Assembly: GCF_001280505.1 (NCBI RefSeq)
Contig: NZ_LBIO01000050.1
Span: forward strand, 1 to 64,000
Direction: 5' to 3'
Source of the DNA: Mangrovimonas sp. TPBH4
Lineage (GTDB): Bacteria > Bacteroidota > Bacteroidia > Flavobacteriales > Flavobacteriaceae
Length of the DNA stretch: 64,000 nucleotides
Below are positions 26,132 to 35,188 of the stretch, piece by piece. Each line of letters starts with the position of its first letter. Positions within the stretch are counted from its first letter, which is position 1. Made by a program: the position numbers and the translations under genes. The notes beneath the pieces are model-generated. The model saw only the letters and a program-made list of their open reading frames with translations. It had not been told where the DNA came from and did no database searches.

Positions 26132-26377
26132 AATAATAGTGGTTTTAATGGTTAATAGAATTTCGATTTCTATAAGTGTTTTGCACTTAAATAGTTTTAA
26201 AATTATTTAGAATAAGAGCATTTCCTTTCTAATTTTAGTTCAAAGACTATGACGTATAGTTCATTGCTTAAGCTTTAAGAGTATAATACGAATAGGTTTT
26301 TCCTTAATATTTATGGACACGTGGAGTTTTAAGAGGTGTTGATATTTATTATTTTTACATCTTTAATCAAATTCTAT

Positions 26378-27313
26378 ATGAAAAAAATCTACCCTTTACT
26401 ATTATTAGTTTTAGTAATCAATTGTAAGAGAGCTGATAGGCTATTGTTGGCAACAACAGAATCAGAAGTAAGAGAAATGGTTTCTTTTCTAGCTTCGGAT
26501 AATTTAAAGGGAAGGAATACTGGAACTCCAGAGATTGATAAAGCGGCAAAGTATATTGAGGAAAACTTCAAAAGTTATGGCATCAAACCTTATTTTGAAG
26601 GGTATCTAGATGAGTTTGAAATAGACAGTTTAAAAGGCTACAATGTGGTTGGAGTTATGGAAGGGCAAGATCCAAAACTAAAAAAGGAATATGTGATTTT
26701 AGGTGCGCATTATGACCATATAGGTTACGGTAACAAGGTAGCACAAGATTCTATCGCCAATGGAGCTAACGATAATGCTTCAGGAACGGCGGCCGTTTTG
26801 ACATTGGCTAAATATTTTGCCGAAACTAGAAACAATAAACGTAGCATTATCTTTGTGTTGTTTTCGGCAGAGGAAAAGGGGCTTTTGGGGTCCGAGCATT
26901 TGGCTCAAAAATTAAAACAGGAAAACTGCAACCTCTATACCATGTTTAATTTTGAAATGATTGGTGTGCCTCTTGTCGGTCGAGATTATGATGTGTTTGT
27001 AACGGGGTATGATAAGTCCAACGTGGCTAAACAATTAAATACCTACCATGGAAGTAAGTGGGTTGGAGTCTCTGAAGTTGCCAAAAAACACAACCTATTT
27101 AGAGCTTCAGATAATTATCCTTTTTATCAAGAATTTAATTTGCCATCTCACACTTTGTCAAGTTGCGATTTAACAAACTATGATTTTTACCATAAAGTAG
27201 GGGATGAGGCACAACGATTGGATTATAATTATATGGCCAATATTATCAATAAAATGGCGCCAGTTATAGCGTCCGTTTGTAATACACCTGTAAGAGAAAT
27301 TAAACTGAACTAG
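26378..27313 (+). CDS. M28-family aminopeptidase, lipoprotein
   Basis: Probable zinc-dependent exopeptidase anchored in the cell envelope. I start at ATG 26378 (MKKIYPLLLLVLVINCKRAD), which gives a lipobox with Cys near residue 14; an in-frame upstream start would bury this. The 311-residue protein shows the M28 zinc motifs GAHYDHIGYG (His, Asp), NGANDNASGTAAVL (bridging Asp), FVLFSAEEKGLLGS (catalytic Glu pair) and a late His in FYHKVGDE. It leads a run of same-strand genes spaced by 3-50 bases (peptidase, SDR, HAD, SprT-like, manC, DUF389). Confidence 0.9.
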   Translation: MKKIYPLLLLVLVINCKRADRLLLATTESEVREMVSFLASDNLKGRNTGTPEIDKAAKYIEENFKSYGIKPYFEGYLDEFEIDSLKGYNVVGVMEGQDPKLKKEYVILGAHYDHIGYGNKVAQDSIANGANDNASGTAAVLTLAKYFAETRNNKRSIIFVLFSAEEKGLLGSEHLAQKLKQENCNLYTMFNFEMIGVPLVGRDYDVFVTGYDKSNVAKQLNTYHGSKWVGVSEVAKKHNLFRASDNYPFYQEFNLPSHTLSSCDLTNYDFYHKVGDEAQRLDYNYMANIINKMAPVIASVCNTPVREIKLN

Positions 27314-27316
27314 GCA

Positions 27317-28000
27317 ATGAAAAAAAATATCATTATAACGGGAACAAGCAGAGGAATTGGCTTTGAATTGGTGCAGATTTTGTCCCGTCAAGGACACAAC
27401 GTGTTGGCTTTATCCCGAAATGCAGTCCCCGTTTCAAATCTTAATTTGGAAAATGTATCGACCATGCCTTTTGATTTGGGAGATTTGGAGGCGTACAAAA
27501 AAGTAAATGATTTTATTAATAAGGAATGGGACCATGTGGATGTGCTGATTAATAATGCCGGTGCTTTATTGAACAAGCCTTTTGAAGGAACTTCCTTTTC
27601 TGATTTTGAACAGGTATACAGAACCAACGTTTTTGGTGTAGCTGAATTAACTAGGAACGTATTGCCATTTATGGAAAAAGATGGCCATGTTGTCACCATT
27701 AGTTCTATGGGAGGCGTGCAAGGCAGTATGAAATTTGGTGGCTTGGCAGCCTATAGTTCCAGTAAAGGGGCTGTCATCACCTTAACGGAATTGTTGGCTG
27801 AAGAGTATAAAGAAACAGGACCTTCCTTTAATGTATTGGCGTTGGGAGCTGTGCAAACTGAGATGTTGGAAGAGGCTTTTCCTGGTTATCAAGCGCCTAC
27901 TACAGCAAATGAAATGGCAAATTATATAGCGGATTTTGGACTAAATGGACATCAGTATTACAACGGAAAATTATTGCAGGTATCCAATTCAACACCATAA
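27317..28000 (+). CDS. short-chain dehydrogenase/reductase
   Basis: NAD(P)-dependent oxidoreductase of unknown substrate. The 227-residue protein has the cofactor loop TGTSRGIGFELVQ, NNAGALLNKPF, catalytic Ser in VTISSMGG and the YxxxK element YSSSKGA. It starts three bases after the peptidase stop and the HAD gene starts three bases after its own stop, so all three are likely co-translated. Confidence 0.9.
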   Translation: MKKNIIITGTSRGIGFELVQILSRQGHNVLALSRNAVPVSNLNLENVSTMPFDLGDLEAYKKVNDFINKEWDHVDVLINNAGALLNKPFEGTSFSDFEQVYRTNVFGVAELTRNVLPFMEKDGHVVTISSMGGVQGSMKFGGLAAYSSSKGAVITLTELLAEEYKETGPSFNVLALGAVQTEMLEEAFPGYQAPTTANEMANYIADFGLNGHQYYNGKLLQVSNSTP

Positions 28001-28003
28001 CAA

Positions 28004-28645
28004 ATGAAAAAGTACAAATGTGTCATTTTTGATTGTGATGGGGTCTTGGTAGATAGTGAGCCTTTAAGTAATCAGGTGCTGGCAGACATGACCAATGAAT
28101 TGGGAGGTAATATTGATTTGGAGTATGCCTTGACACATTTCAAGGGCAGGTCCATGCAAATGTGCTATGATAAAATTGCCAAATTGGTTCCCCAGCCACT
28201 TCCTGATAATTTTAAGGACCAATATCGAGAACGCAGTTTTGAGTTATTTAAAACAGCTTTAAAGCCTATAGAGGGCGTTCCGCAATTGCTAGAGAAGTTA
28301 AGGTTGCCATTCGGGGTGGCATCCAGTGGTACTGAAGAGAAAATAAAACATAATTTGGCCTTGACGGGCTTATCTCCTTATTTTGAAAAAAACATTTTTA
28401 GTTGTTACCAAATTCAAAAATGGAAACCCGATCCCGATGTGTTCATATGGGCAGCCAAAACCTTGGGATATCATCCTGAAGAGTGTGTTGTTATAGAGGA
28501 TTCTTTTCATGGGGTTACAGCTGCCAAAGCAGGTGGTTTTGATGTGTTTGGTTTTGTGGCTCACGATTACAATAATGAATTACCGGCTATTGCTACCCGC
28601 ACTTTTCAACAAATGGATGAATTGGGTGAATGGTTAGCAAATTAG
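28004..28645 (+). CDS. HAD-superfamily hydrolase, beta-phosphoglucomutase-like
   Basis: The 213-residue protein has HAD motif I DCDGVLVDSEPL (nucleophile Asp and general acid Asp), a helical cap, motif II ASSGTEEKI, motif III Lys near KWKPDPDVF, and motif IV VVIEDSFHGVTAAKAGG. This fits the phosphatase/phosphoglucomutase group typified by YieH/YniC; the substrate is likely a small sugar phosphate but is not determined by sequence. It is co-directional and close to its neighbours. Confidence 0.9.
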   Translation: MKKYKCVIFDCDGVLVDSEPLSNQVLADMTNELGGNIDLEYALTHFKGRSMQMCYDKIAKLVPQPLPDNFKDQYRERSFELFKTALKPIEGVPQLLEKLRLPFGVASSGTEEKIKHNLALTGLSPYFEKNIFSCYQIQKWKPDPDVFIWAAKTLGYHPEECVVIEDSFHGVTAAKAGGFDVFGFVAHDYNNELPAIATRTFQQMDELGEWLAN

Positions 28646-28656
28646 AAGAATTCCTG

Positions 28657-28664
28657 TATTTTTG
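28657..28664 (+). promoter_or_regulatory. -7 box abutting the SprT-like gene
   Basis: TATTTTTG matches TAnnTTTG and ends only four bases before the ATG at 28669. If used, the transcript would start at or near the start codon. Confidence 0.4.
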
Positions 28665-28668
28665 AATA

Positions 28669-29265
28669 ATGCAAAAGACCCTCCAAAATTTTATTCCAAA
28701 AGCTGCCGTTGCTTATGTTGCTGAGCTTTTAGATCATGACCATTTATCGGTTAAGGTAAAATCGGAGCGGAAAACCAGACATGGTGACTACAGAAGCTTG
28801 CCAAATGGGAAACATCAAATTACGGTAAATTCAAACTTAAATCCTTACAGGTTTTTAATTACACTTGTTCATGAAATTGCCCATTTTGAGGCGTATAGAA
28901 ATTTTGGAAGGTCCATAAAACCACACGGTAAGGAATGGAAATACACTTTTCAGCATTTAATGTTACCCTTATTGCATCCTGAAATTTTTCCAAGCGAATT
29001 GCTGCCGCTTTTAGCTAAACATTTCAAAAATCCAAAGGCCAGTAGCGATACCGATGTTAATTTAGCGTTAGCATTAAAGCAATTTGATGAGGCAAACGAT
29101 AAAACCTATATTTTTGAAGTACCTTTTGGTAGCCAATTTAAGTTGTACAACGGACGTGTTTTCAAAATGGGGAAGCGGCGTACCAAGCGTTACGAATGTT
29201 TAGAGCTTAGTACAGGAAAGCTGTATTTGTTCAACCCCAATGCAGAAGTGGAAGTATTGGCTTAA
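28669..29265 (+). CDS. SprT-like zinc metalloprotein
   Basis: The 198-residue protein carries the zinc motif LVHEIAHFEAYRNFG (HExxH) followed by KPHGKEWKYTFQHL, typical of SprT/Spartan-like domains. The C-terminal ~50 residues (FKMGKRRTKRYECLEL) hold only one Cys, so the zinc ribbon of full SprT is missing. Proteolysis of DNA-bound proteins is known for eukaryotic relatives; the bacterial role is unclear. It lies between the HAD and manC genes. Confidence 0.85.
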   Translation: MQKTLQNFIPKAAVAYVAELLDHDHLSVKVKSERKTRHGDYRSLPNGKHQITVNSNLNPYRFLITLVHEIAHFEAYRNFGRSIKPHGKEWKYTFQHLMLPLLHPEIFPSELLPLLAKHFKNPKASSDTDVNLALALKQFDEANDKTYIFEVPFGSQFKLYNGRVFKMGKRRTKRYECLELSTGKLYLFNPNAEVEVLA

Positions 29266-29312
29266 AATAGAATCAATCAAAAAAAAGAATAGAAAGAAAG
29301 AGAAAAGTATTT

Positions 29313-30392
29313 ATGAATAAAAATTATTATGCCATTTTAATGGCAGGAGGTGTAGGATCTAGATTTTGGCCAGTTAGTACAGAAAGTTATCCAAAGCAGT
29401 TTCACGATATGTTGGGTACAGGGGAAACCTTGATTCAAAAAACATTCGAGCGATTGGCAAGGCTGATTCCTAAGGACCATATTTTTATTCTTTCCAATGA
29501 GCGTTACAACGATTTGGTTTTGGAGCAATTGCCGGAGGTGTCGCAAGACCAAGTAGTGCTCGAGCCAGAGATGCGCAATACAGCACCTTGTATTTTGTAT
29601 GCTTCTTTAAAAATTCAAAAGGAAAATCCGGATGCCGTAATGATAGTGGCGCCAAGTGACCATTGGATTGAAGATGAACAGGCTTTTGTAGATAACGTTC
29701 AACATACATTTGAATATTGCTCCCAGCATGACGCCTTAATGACCTTGGGAATTCAGCCAACATTTCCTAATACAGGATATGGTTATATAGAATATGATAA
29801 AACCTCTGAAGATTCCATTAAACTCGTAAGTCAGTTTAGAGAAAAACCAGATTACGAAACGGCCAAGCAATTTCTTGCGCAAGGTAATTTTTTATGGAAT
29901 GCAGGAATTTTTATTTGGAGTGCCAAAAGTGTGGTGAAGGCATTTCAAAATAACCAAACTGAATTGTTTGCCTTGTTTGAATCTGGTATGGATACTTATA
30001 ACACAGATTTGGAAAAGGACTTTATTGCAGAAAACTATAAAAGGGCAGAAAATATCTCTGTGGATTACGCCATTATGGAAAAAAGCGATAATGTGTATGT
30101 ATTGCCGGCAACTTTCGATTGGAATGATTTAGGGACTTGGGGTAGTCTTTACGACAAGTTGGAAAAGGACAATGATGCCAACGCAATTGTCAATGCTCAA
30201 ACCTTGTTGGAAGATGCTTCAGGCAATATGATCCGAAGCAAAAAGAATAAAATTGTCGTAGTTGATGGCCTAAATGATTATATTATTGTTGACAAAGACG
30301 AAGTTTTACTTATCTTTCCTAAGTCTAAAGAACAAGATATAAAGCAAGTCCTCCAAACGGTGAAGGCCAAGTTTGGTGAAAATTATGGGTAA
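29313..30392 (+). CDS. manC: mannose-1-phosphate guanylyltransferase
   Basis: Makes GDP-mannose from GTP and mannose-1-phosphate for polysaccharide or glycoprotein synthesis. The 359-residue protein has the nucleotide loop MAGGVGSRFWPVSTESYPKQ, the VAPSDHWI metal motif, FPNTGYGYIE, REKPDYETAKQFL, WNAGIFIW and DYAIMEKSDNVYVLPATF. It is the single-domain form, without a fused phosphomannose isomerase. The DUF389 gene begins two bases after the stop. Confidence 0.95.
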   Translation: MNKNYYAILMAGGVGSRFWPVSTESYPKQFHDMLGTGETLIQKTFERLARLIPKDHIFILSNERYNDLVLEQLPEVSQDQVVLEPEMRNTAPCILYASLKIQKENPDAVMIVAPSDHWIEDEQAFVDNVQHTFEYCSQHDALMTLGIQPTFPNTGYGYIEYDKTSEDSIKLVSQFREKPDYETAKQFLAQGNFLWNAGIFIWSAKSVVKAFQNNQTELFALFESGMDTYNTDLEKDFIAENYKRAENISVDYAIMEKSDNVYVLPATFDWNDLGTWGSLYDKLEKDNDANAIVNAQTLLEDASGNMIRSKKNKIVVVDGLNDYIIVDKDEVLLIFPKSKEQDIKQVLQTVKAKFGENYG

Positions 30393-30394
30393 CT

Positions 30395-31882
30395 ATGACC
30401 GAAAATAAATTCAATTTTTCTGAAGAAGAGGAGCAGAAAAAGCAGGCTTTAGAAGACCAAAAAAAAGATCAGGCGGTCGAAGAATCTAAACAAGCCGTAA
30501 AGGAAGATGCCAAAGGCCTTCTAAGAAGTAGCAAGACTTTTTTAAGTGAATTATTGGATTTTAGGGAAGACACCGATCGTGATGCCACGATTGAATCCAT
30601 AAAGAATGACATTCCTTTTCAAGGTGCCACAGCTTGGATTTTAATTTGCTCCATTTTTGTGGCCTCCATTGGTTTGAACGCCAACTCTACTGCTGTAGTT
30701 ATTGGCGCCATGTTAATCTCTCCACTTATGGGCCCTATTTTGGGTGTCGGTTTATCCATTGGAATCAATGATATTGATACTCTTAAAAAATCATTGATTA
30801 ATTTGGCGACCATGATTGTTTTGAGTTTGCTCACTGCGTTCATGTTCTTTTACATTTTTCCCTTAAGTGAAGACAATTCGGAACTTTTAGGTCGTGTAAA
30901 GCCTGACATTCGTGATGTACTCATTGCATTTTTTGGTGGGTTGGCCTTGATTATTGCCAAAACAAAAAGAGGTACAATCGCTTCGGTTATATTTGGAGTT
31001 GCTATTGCAACAGCCTTAATGCCGCCACTTTGTACGGCTGGATATGGTTTGGCCAAGGGCAATATTACCTATTTCCTTGGGGCAATGTATTTGTTTACCA
31101 TTAACACGATTTTTATTGCCTTGGCAACATTCTTAGTGGTAAAGGTGCTGCGTTTCCCAATGCTGAAATACGCCAATTCCCAAAAACGGAAAATGATAGC
31201 AAGGGCTGCTTCTATATTAGCTGTAATAGTGATGGTTCCTGCTATTTGGACCTTTATTTTGGTGTTGAACCAAAGTAATTGGGAACGTGATGTACGTAAT
31301 TTTCTGAATAACGAAATAGTATCGCCACTGCCTCACCCAGATTACATGAAGAAAAATGCCAATTATCAATATTTGAATGGTGAAAATTCTATTATTGAGT
31401 TGAACTCTTTTGGTTTGGATGATATCTCAGAAGAAACCATTGCGGTTTTGGAAAACAGAATGAAAGCTTACAAAGCCTTAAAAAACACAACGCTTTTTGT
31501 AAATCAGAATAGGTCTAAAAATCTAGACAATCTTAAGTATATGGAGCAGATTCGTTATCGGGATTCCATAGATTTAATGTCGCAGGGACAACGCATTGTA
31601 TTTCTGGAAGGTGAATTGAAAAAGCTCAATAAACTGGAGAAAAATTTGATTCCTTTTGAAGAGCTCACCAAAGAGGTCAAAATCAACTATGAGGATGTTG
31701 ATAGAATATCGTATTCCAATGTGATTACCTCCAATTTCAAAAAGATAGATACACTTTCGGTATTTACCGTGGACTGGAATGATAAATTAAAGGAGAAAGA
31801 CATTCCGGAGCGTCAAAAACGTTTGGAAGAATGGCTAAAAGTAAAATACAGTTTGGATAGTTTGGTTGTAAAGAGAGAATAG
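30395..31882 (+). CDS. DUF389 family membrane protein
   Basis: The 495-residue protein has a charged N-terminus (about 1-70). Five or six membrane helices (about 75-300) contain the family motifs NSTAVVIGAMLISPLMGPILG and ALMPPLCTAGYGLAKG. A long soluble C-terminal part (about 300-495, rich in Lys/Glu/Asn) probably lies in the periplasm. DUF389 proteins have no settled function. It is tightly coupled to manC and convergent with mlaF, with nine bases between them. Confidence 0.88.
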   Translation: MTENKFNFSEEEEQKKQALEDQKKDQAVEESKQAVKEDAKGLLRSSKTFLSELLDFREDTDRDATIESIKNDIPFQGATAWILICSIFVASIGLNANSTAVVIGAMLISPLMGPILGVGLSIGINDIDTLKKSLINLATMIVLSLLTAFMFFYIFPLSEDNSELLGRVKPDIRDVLIAFFGGLALIIAKTKRGTIASVIFGVAIATALMPPLCTAGYGLAKGNITYFLGAMYLFTINTIFIALATFLVVKVLRFPMLKYANSQKRKMIARAASILAVIVMVPAIWTFILVLNQSNWERDVRNFLNNEIVSPLPHPDYMKKNANYQYLNGENSIIELNSFGLDDISEETIAVLENRMKAYKALKNTTLFVNQNRSKNLDNLKYMEQIRYRDSIDLMSQGQRIVFLEGELKKLNKLEKNLIPFEELTKEVKINYEDVDRISYSNVITSNFKKIDTLSVFTVDWNDKLKEKDIPERQKRLEEWLKVKYSLDSLVVKRE

Positions 31883-31891
31883 TGAAAGCTA

Positions 31892-32659
31892 TCAACTGTT
31901 CTCGTCCATATACATTCTGCGTACTTTCTTAAAGAGTTCAGAAGAATAAACAAAATCGGTTACAGCCTCATTGTCTGTTTTAAAAATGGTTTTGTTGGAT
32001 CCTTCCCATTCTTTGTAGCCGTTTTTAAGAAATACGATTTTTTCTCCAATTTCCATTACCGAATTCATGTCATGCGAATTGATAACTGTCGTAATCTTGT
32101 ATTCGTCTGTAATTTCCTGAATTAAGTTGTCTATTACAATGGAGGTTTTTGGATCTAATCCAGAGTTGGGCTCATCGCAAAACAGATATTTGGGACGGTT
32201 AACAATGGCGCGGGCAATAGCGACCCTTTTTTGCATACCTCCAGAAGCTTCACTAGGCATTTTGTGGTGGGCGCCATCCAAATTCACACGCTTCAAAACA
32301 AAGTCTGCACGGTCTTCCATTTCACTTCGACTTTGTTTGGTAAACATGCGCAACGGAAACATGACATTTTCCATAATGGTCATGGAGTCAAACAAAGCAC
32401 TTCCTTGAAACACCATACCTATTTCGGCACGTAGATCCCGCTTTTCGTCATCTGTAAGGTTATTGTATTCTCTGTCTTCATAGATAATACTTCCTTTTTC
32501 ATAAGGGAATAGACCTAATAGGCATTTTAAAAAAACGGTTTTTCCAGAACCACTTTGGCCAATAATCAAGTTGGTTTTCCCTTTTTCAAAAACAGTACTG
32601 ATACCCTTTAAAATATGGGTGTCTCCAAACGATTTATGTAAATTCTTTACTTCAATCAT
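31892..32659 (-). CDS. mlaF: MlaF-type lipid-transport ABC ATPase
   Basis: Cytoplasmic ATPase of the Mla phospholipid-transport system. I start at 32659 (MIEVKNLHKSFGDTHILKG): its ATG overlaps the mlaE stop as TAATG. An upstream in-frame ATG at 32719 would place 20 unrelated residues inside mlaE. The 255-residue protein has Walker A IIGQSGSGKTVFLK, Q-loop MVFQGSALFDSMT, signature EASGGMQKRVAIARA, Walker B YLFCDEPNSGLDP and the H-loop His in INSHDMNS. MlaD and other partners are not in the window. Confidence 0.93.
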   Translation of the reverse strand: MIEVKNLHKSFGDTHILKGISTVFEKGKTNLIIGQSGSGKTVFLKCLLGLFPYEKGSIIYEDREYNNLTDDEKRDLRAEIGMVFQGSALFDSMTIMENVMFPLRMFTKQSRSEMEDRADFVLKRVNLDGAHHKMPSEASGGMQKRVAIARAIVNRPKYLFCDEPNSGLDPKTSIVIDNLIQEITDEYKITTVINSHDMNSVMEIGEKIVFLKNGYKEWEGSNKTIFKTDNEAVTDFVYSSELFKKVRRMYMDENS

Positions 32660-33396
32660 TAGCTCAATAACATTTGTGTGAGTAAATAATTTAATAGGAT
32701 GATCGTTACACTGGTCCAAACAAATGAGGTTGTACTAGCCTTACCAACTTCCAAGGCCCCACCTTTCATGTAGTAGCCATAAAAAGAAGGAATCGTAGCC
32801 AGTATAAACGCAAATACAAATGTTTTAATGAAAGCGTATGTAAGGTGAAAAGGTGTAAAGTCTTGTTGAACACCAATAATATAATTGTCTACAGAAACAA
32901 AGCCTCCAAAATAACAGGCTGCCATTCCTCCCAAAATTCCTAAAAACATAGCGATGGAAATAGCAAACGGATATAATAATAAGGCGATTACTTTGGGAAA
33001 CACTAAATAGTTTATGGCATTGACCCCCATGACTTCCAATGCGTCAATTTGTTCTGTAACTCGCATGGTTCCTATACTTGAAGTAATAAAAGATCCTACT
33101 TTTCCTGCCATAATTATGGAAATGAAAGTAGGGGCAAACTCCAAAATTACCGATTGCCTTGTAGCAAAGCCAACAAGGTATTTTGGAATTAGTGGACTAT
33201 CAATATTCAAGGCGGTTTGAATGGTGACAACTCCGCCCACAAAAAATGAAATGAAGGCTACAATCCCCAAGGAACCAATAATTAAATCGTCAATATCCTT
33301 TAAAATCAATTGTTTCATGACAGACCATTTAGTTGGTTTGCGAAACATGTCTGCAATCATCAAAAAATATTTACCGATATTATTAAGGGCCGTCAT
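32659..33396 (-). CDS. mlaE: MlaE-type lipid-transport ABC permease
   Basis: Inner-membrane permease of the Mla system, 245 residues with five or six hydrophobic segments. It shows the family core FAPTFISIIMAGKVGSFITSS (AGRVGS-like), MRVTEQIDALEVMGVNAINYL and the following LVFPKVIALLLYPF. It precedes mlaF on the same strand with overlapping stop and start codons, so both subunits are made together. Confidence 0.93.
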   Translation of the reverse strand: MTALNNIGKYFLMIADMFRKPTKWSVMKQLILKDIDDLIIGSLGIVAFISFFVGGVVTIQTALNIDSPLIPKYLVGFATRQSVILEFAPTFISIIMAGKVGSFITSSIGTMRVTEQIDALEVMGVNAINYLVFPKVIALLLYPFAISIAMFLGILGGMAACYFGGFVSVDNYIIGVQQDFTPFHLTYAFIKTFVFAFILATIPSFYGYYMKGGALEVGKASTTSFVWTSVTIILLNYLLTQMLLS

Positions 33397-33476
33397 ATGA
33401 GTTTTTGTTAGCGCTAAAGTATAAAAAAGTTACAGGTATTTAACCTTAAATTCTAATTATGATAATTAAAAAACAG

Positions 33477-33484
33477 TAATTTTG
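33477..33484 (+). promoter_or_regulatory. -7 promoter box of the phosphatase gene
   Basis: TAATTTTG matches TAnnTTTG. It overlaps a possible TTG start at 33482, so transcription would begin after that codon. This supports the ATG at 33518 as the real start. Confidence 0.5.
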
Positions 33485-33517
33485 AAATCGTTAAAAAGAA
33501 TAGACCTGAATCATTTC

Positions 33518-35188
33518 ATGAAAAACCTTGTATTTCTGTTTGTTATTTGTGCCTTTAGTTTTACTGGTATGGCTCAAAACAGTGCTGTTGGCCAAAATTC
33601 TTCAAATAAAAACCCTCAGTTTTCTAAGCCTAAATTGGTCGTGGGAATAGTTGTAGATCAAATGCGTTACGACTATTTGTTGCGTTTTTATAACAAATAT
33701 GGAGAGGGAGGTTTTAAGCGTATGATGAATGAAGGTTTTAACTGTAAAAACAATCACTTCAATTATATTCCAACCAAGACAGCGCCCGGACATGCTTCGG
33801 TGTTTACAGGTACTACACCAAAGTATCATGGTATTATTGGTAACGATTGGTACGATAAGGAAATTAAAGCCGATGTTTATTGTGCAGGTGATCAAAATGT
33901 GGTGCCAGTTGGTACAACTTCCAAAGCTGGAAAAATGTCGCCTCATAGAATGTTGGCCACCACGTTTGCTGATGAAAACAAATTGTTCACTCAAATGCGA
34001 GGGAAAAGCATTGGAATTTCCATTAAGGACCGCGGGGCAATTTTACCAGCTGGGCATACGGCAAATGCAGCTTATTGGTTTTATGGGAAAAGGGAAGGTA
34101 ATTTTATAACGAGTAGTTTTTATCTGGATGAACTTCCAAAATGGGTCAAGCAATTCAATAGCTCTAAAACAGTAAAGTCATACCTTAAGGATTGGAACAC
34201 TTTGTATGACATAGATTCTTATACTGAAAGTGGCGATGACCTCAATACTTTTGAAGAAGGATTTAAAGGAAAGGAAACTGCGACATTTCCGTATAAATTG
34301 AAAAAATTGTCAGCACACAATGGTGATTTTGATATTTTGAAGGAAACACCATTTGGCAATAGTATTGTGGCCGATTTTGCTATTGCGGCTTTAAAAGGAG
34401 AACAGCTCGGTAAAGATGACCATACAGATGTATTGACGGTTAGTTTTTCCAGTACCGATTATATAGGCCATAATTTTGGAGTGAATTCTAAGGAGATTGA
34501 GGATACCTACATTCGTTTGGATAAGGATTTGGAACGCTTGTTCAAGGCCCTTGATGCTGAAGTAGGCGCAACTAACTATACTGTATTTTTAACGGCTGAC
34601 CACGCCGCTGTTGAGGTGCCTTCCTATCTTCAGTCCTTAAAAATCCCTTCGGGATATGTTAACGCAAAGGACTTAAAAGAAGCTCTTAATTCATTTATGG
34701 TATCAACATATGGGACTTCAGATTTGATTGAGAACATTAGTAATAATCAAATTTTCCTTGACCGAAAAAAAATTAAGGAAATGGACTTGAATCTTGGAGT
34801 GGTACAAGAAGCCATCGTTAATGAAATTATTGCTTACAAGCATGTGGATAAAGCCTATACGGGAACCACTATGGTGACTACCGAATTTTCTAAAGGGGTT
34901 GAAGGTTTGTTGCAAAATGGATATAACCAAAAGCGTTCGGGAGATGTGCTGTTTGTGTTTTCGCCTGCAACGATTTCTTATAACAAAACAGGCTCTACTC
35001 ACGGTTCAGGCTTTAATTATGATACGCATGTACCTTTGTTGTTTTTTGGTAGTGGTATTGCCCATGGAGAGACGTTACAAAAGACATCTATCACCGACAT
35101 TGCCCCAACCATTTCTGCTTTGTTGGGAATAGGATTGCCTAATGCAGCCACTGGAAATACTTTGGAATTTGTATTGTTGAATGACTAA
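33518..35188 (+). CDS. PafA-like exported alkaline phosphatase
   Basis: Predicted periplasmic or surface phosphomonoesterase of the alkaline phosphatase superfamily. From ATG 33518 the 556-residue protein begins with a signal peptide ending TGMAQ. Metal and catalytic motifs are VVDQMRYDYL (Asp), PTKTAPGHASVFTGT (Thr88 as the likely nucleophile, as in PafA), FSSTDYIGHNFG, TADHAAVEVP and THGSGFNYDTHVPLLFFG. The downstream nuclease gene overlaps its last eight bases, so the two are probably made together for phosphate recovery (inference). Confidence 0.9.
   Translation: MKNLVFLFVICAFSFTGMAQNSAVGQNSSNKNPQFSKPKLVVGIVVDQMRYDYLLRFYNKYGEGGFKRMMNEGFNCKNNHFNYIPTKTAPGHASVFTGTTPKYHGIIGNDWYDKEIKADVYCAGDQNVVPVGTTSKAGKMSPHRMLATTFADENKLFTQMRGKSIGISIKDRGAILPAGHTANAAYWFYGKREGNFITSSFYLDELPKWVKQFNSSKTVKSYLKDWNTLYDIDSYTESGDDLNTFEEGFKGKETATFPYKLKKLSAHNGDFDILKETPFGNSIVADFAIAALKGEQLGKDDHTDVLTVSFSSTDYIGHNFGVNSKEIEDTYIRLDKDLERLFKALDAEVGATNYTVFLTADHAAVEVPSYLQSLKIPSGYVNAKDLKEALNSFMVSTYGTSDLIENISNNQIFLDRKKIKEMDLNLGVVQEAIVNEIIAYKHVDKAYTGTTMVTTEFSKGVEGLLQNGYNQKRSGDVLFVFSPATISYNKTGSTHGSGFNYDTHVPLLFFGSGIAHGETLQKTSITDIAPTISALLGIGLPNAATGNTLEFVLLND

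Noticed and set aside
32659..32719. Longer MlaF with start at 32719
   Set aside because: The added residues overlap mlaE and do not resemble ABC ATPases; ATG 32659 overlaps the mlaE stop in the usual coupled form.
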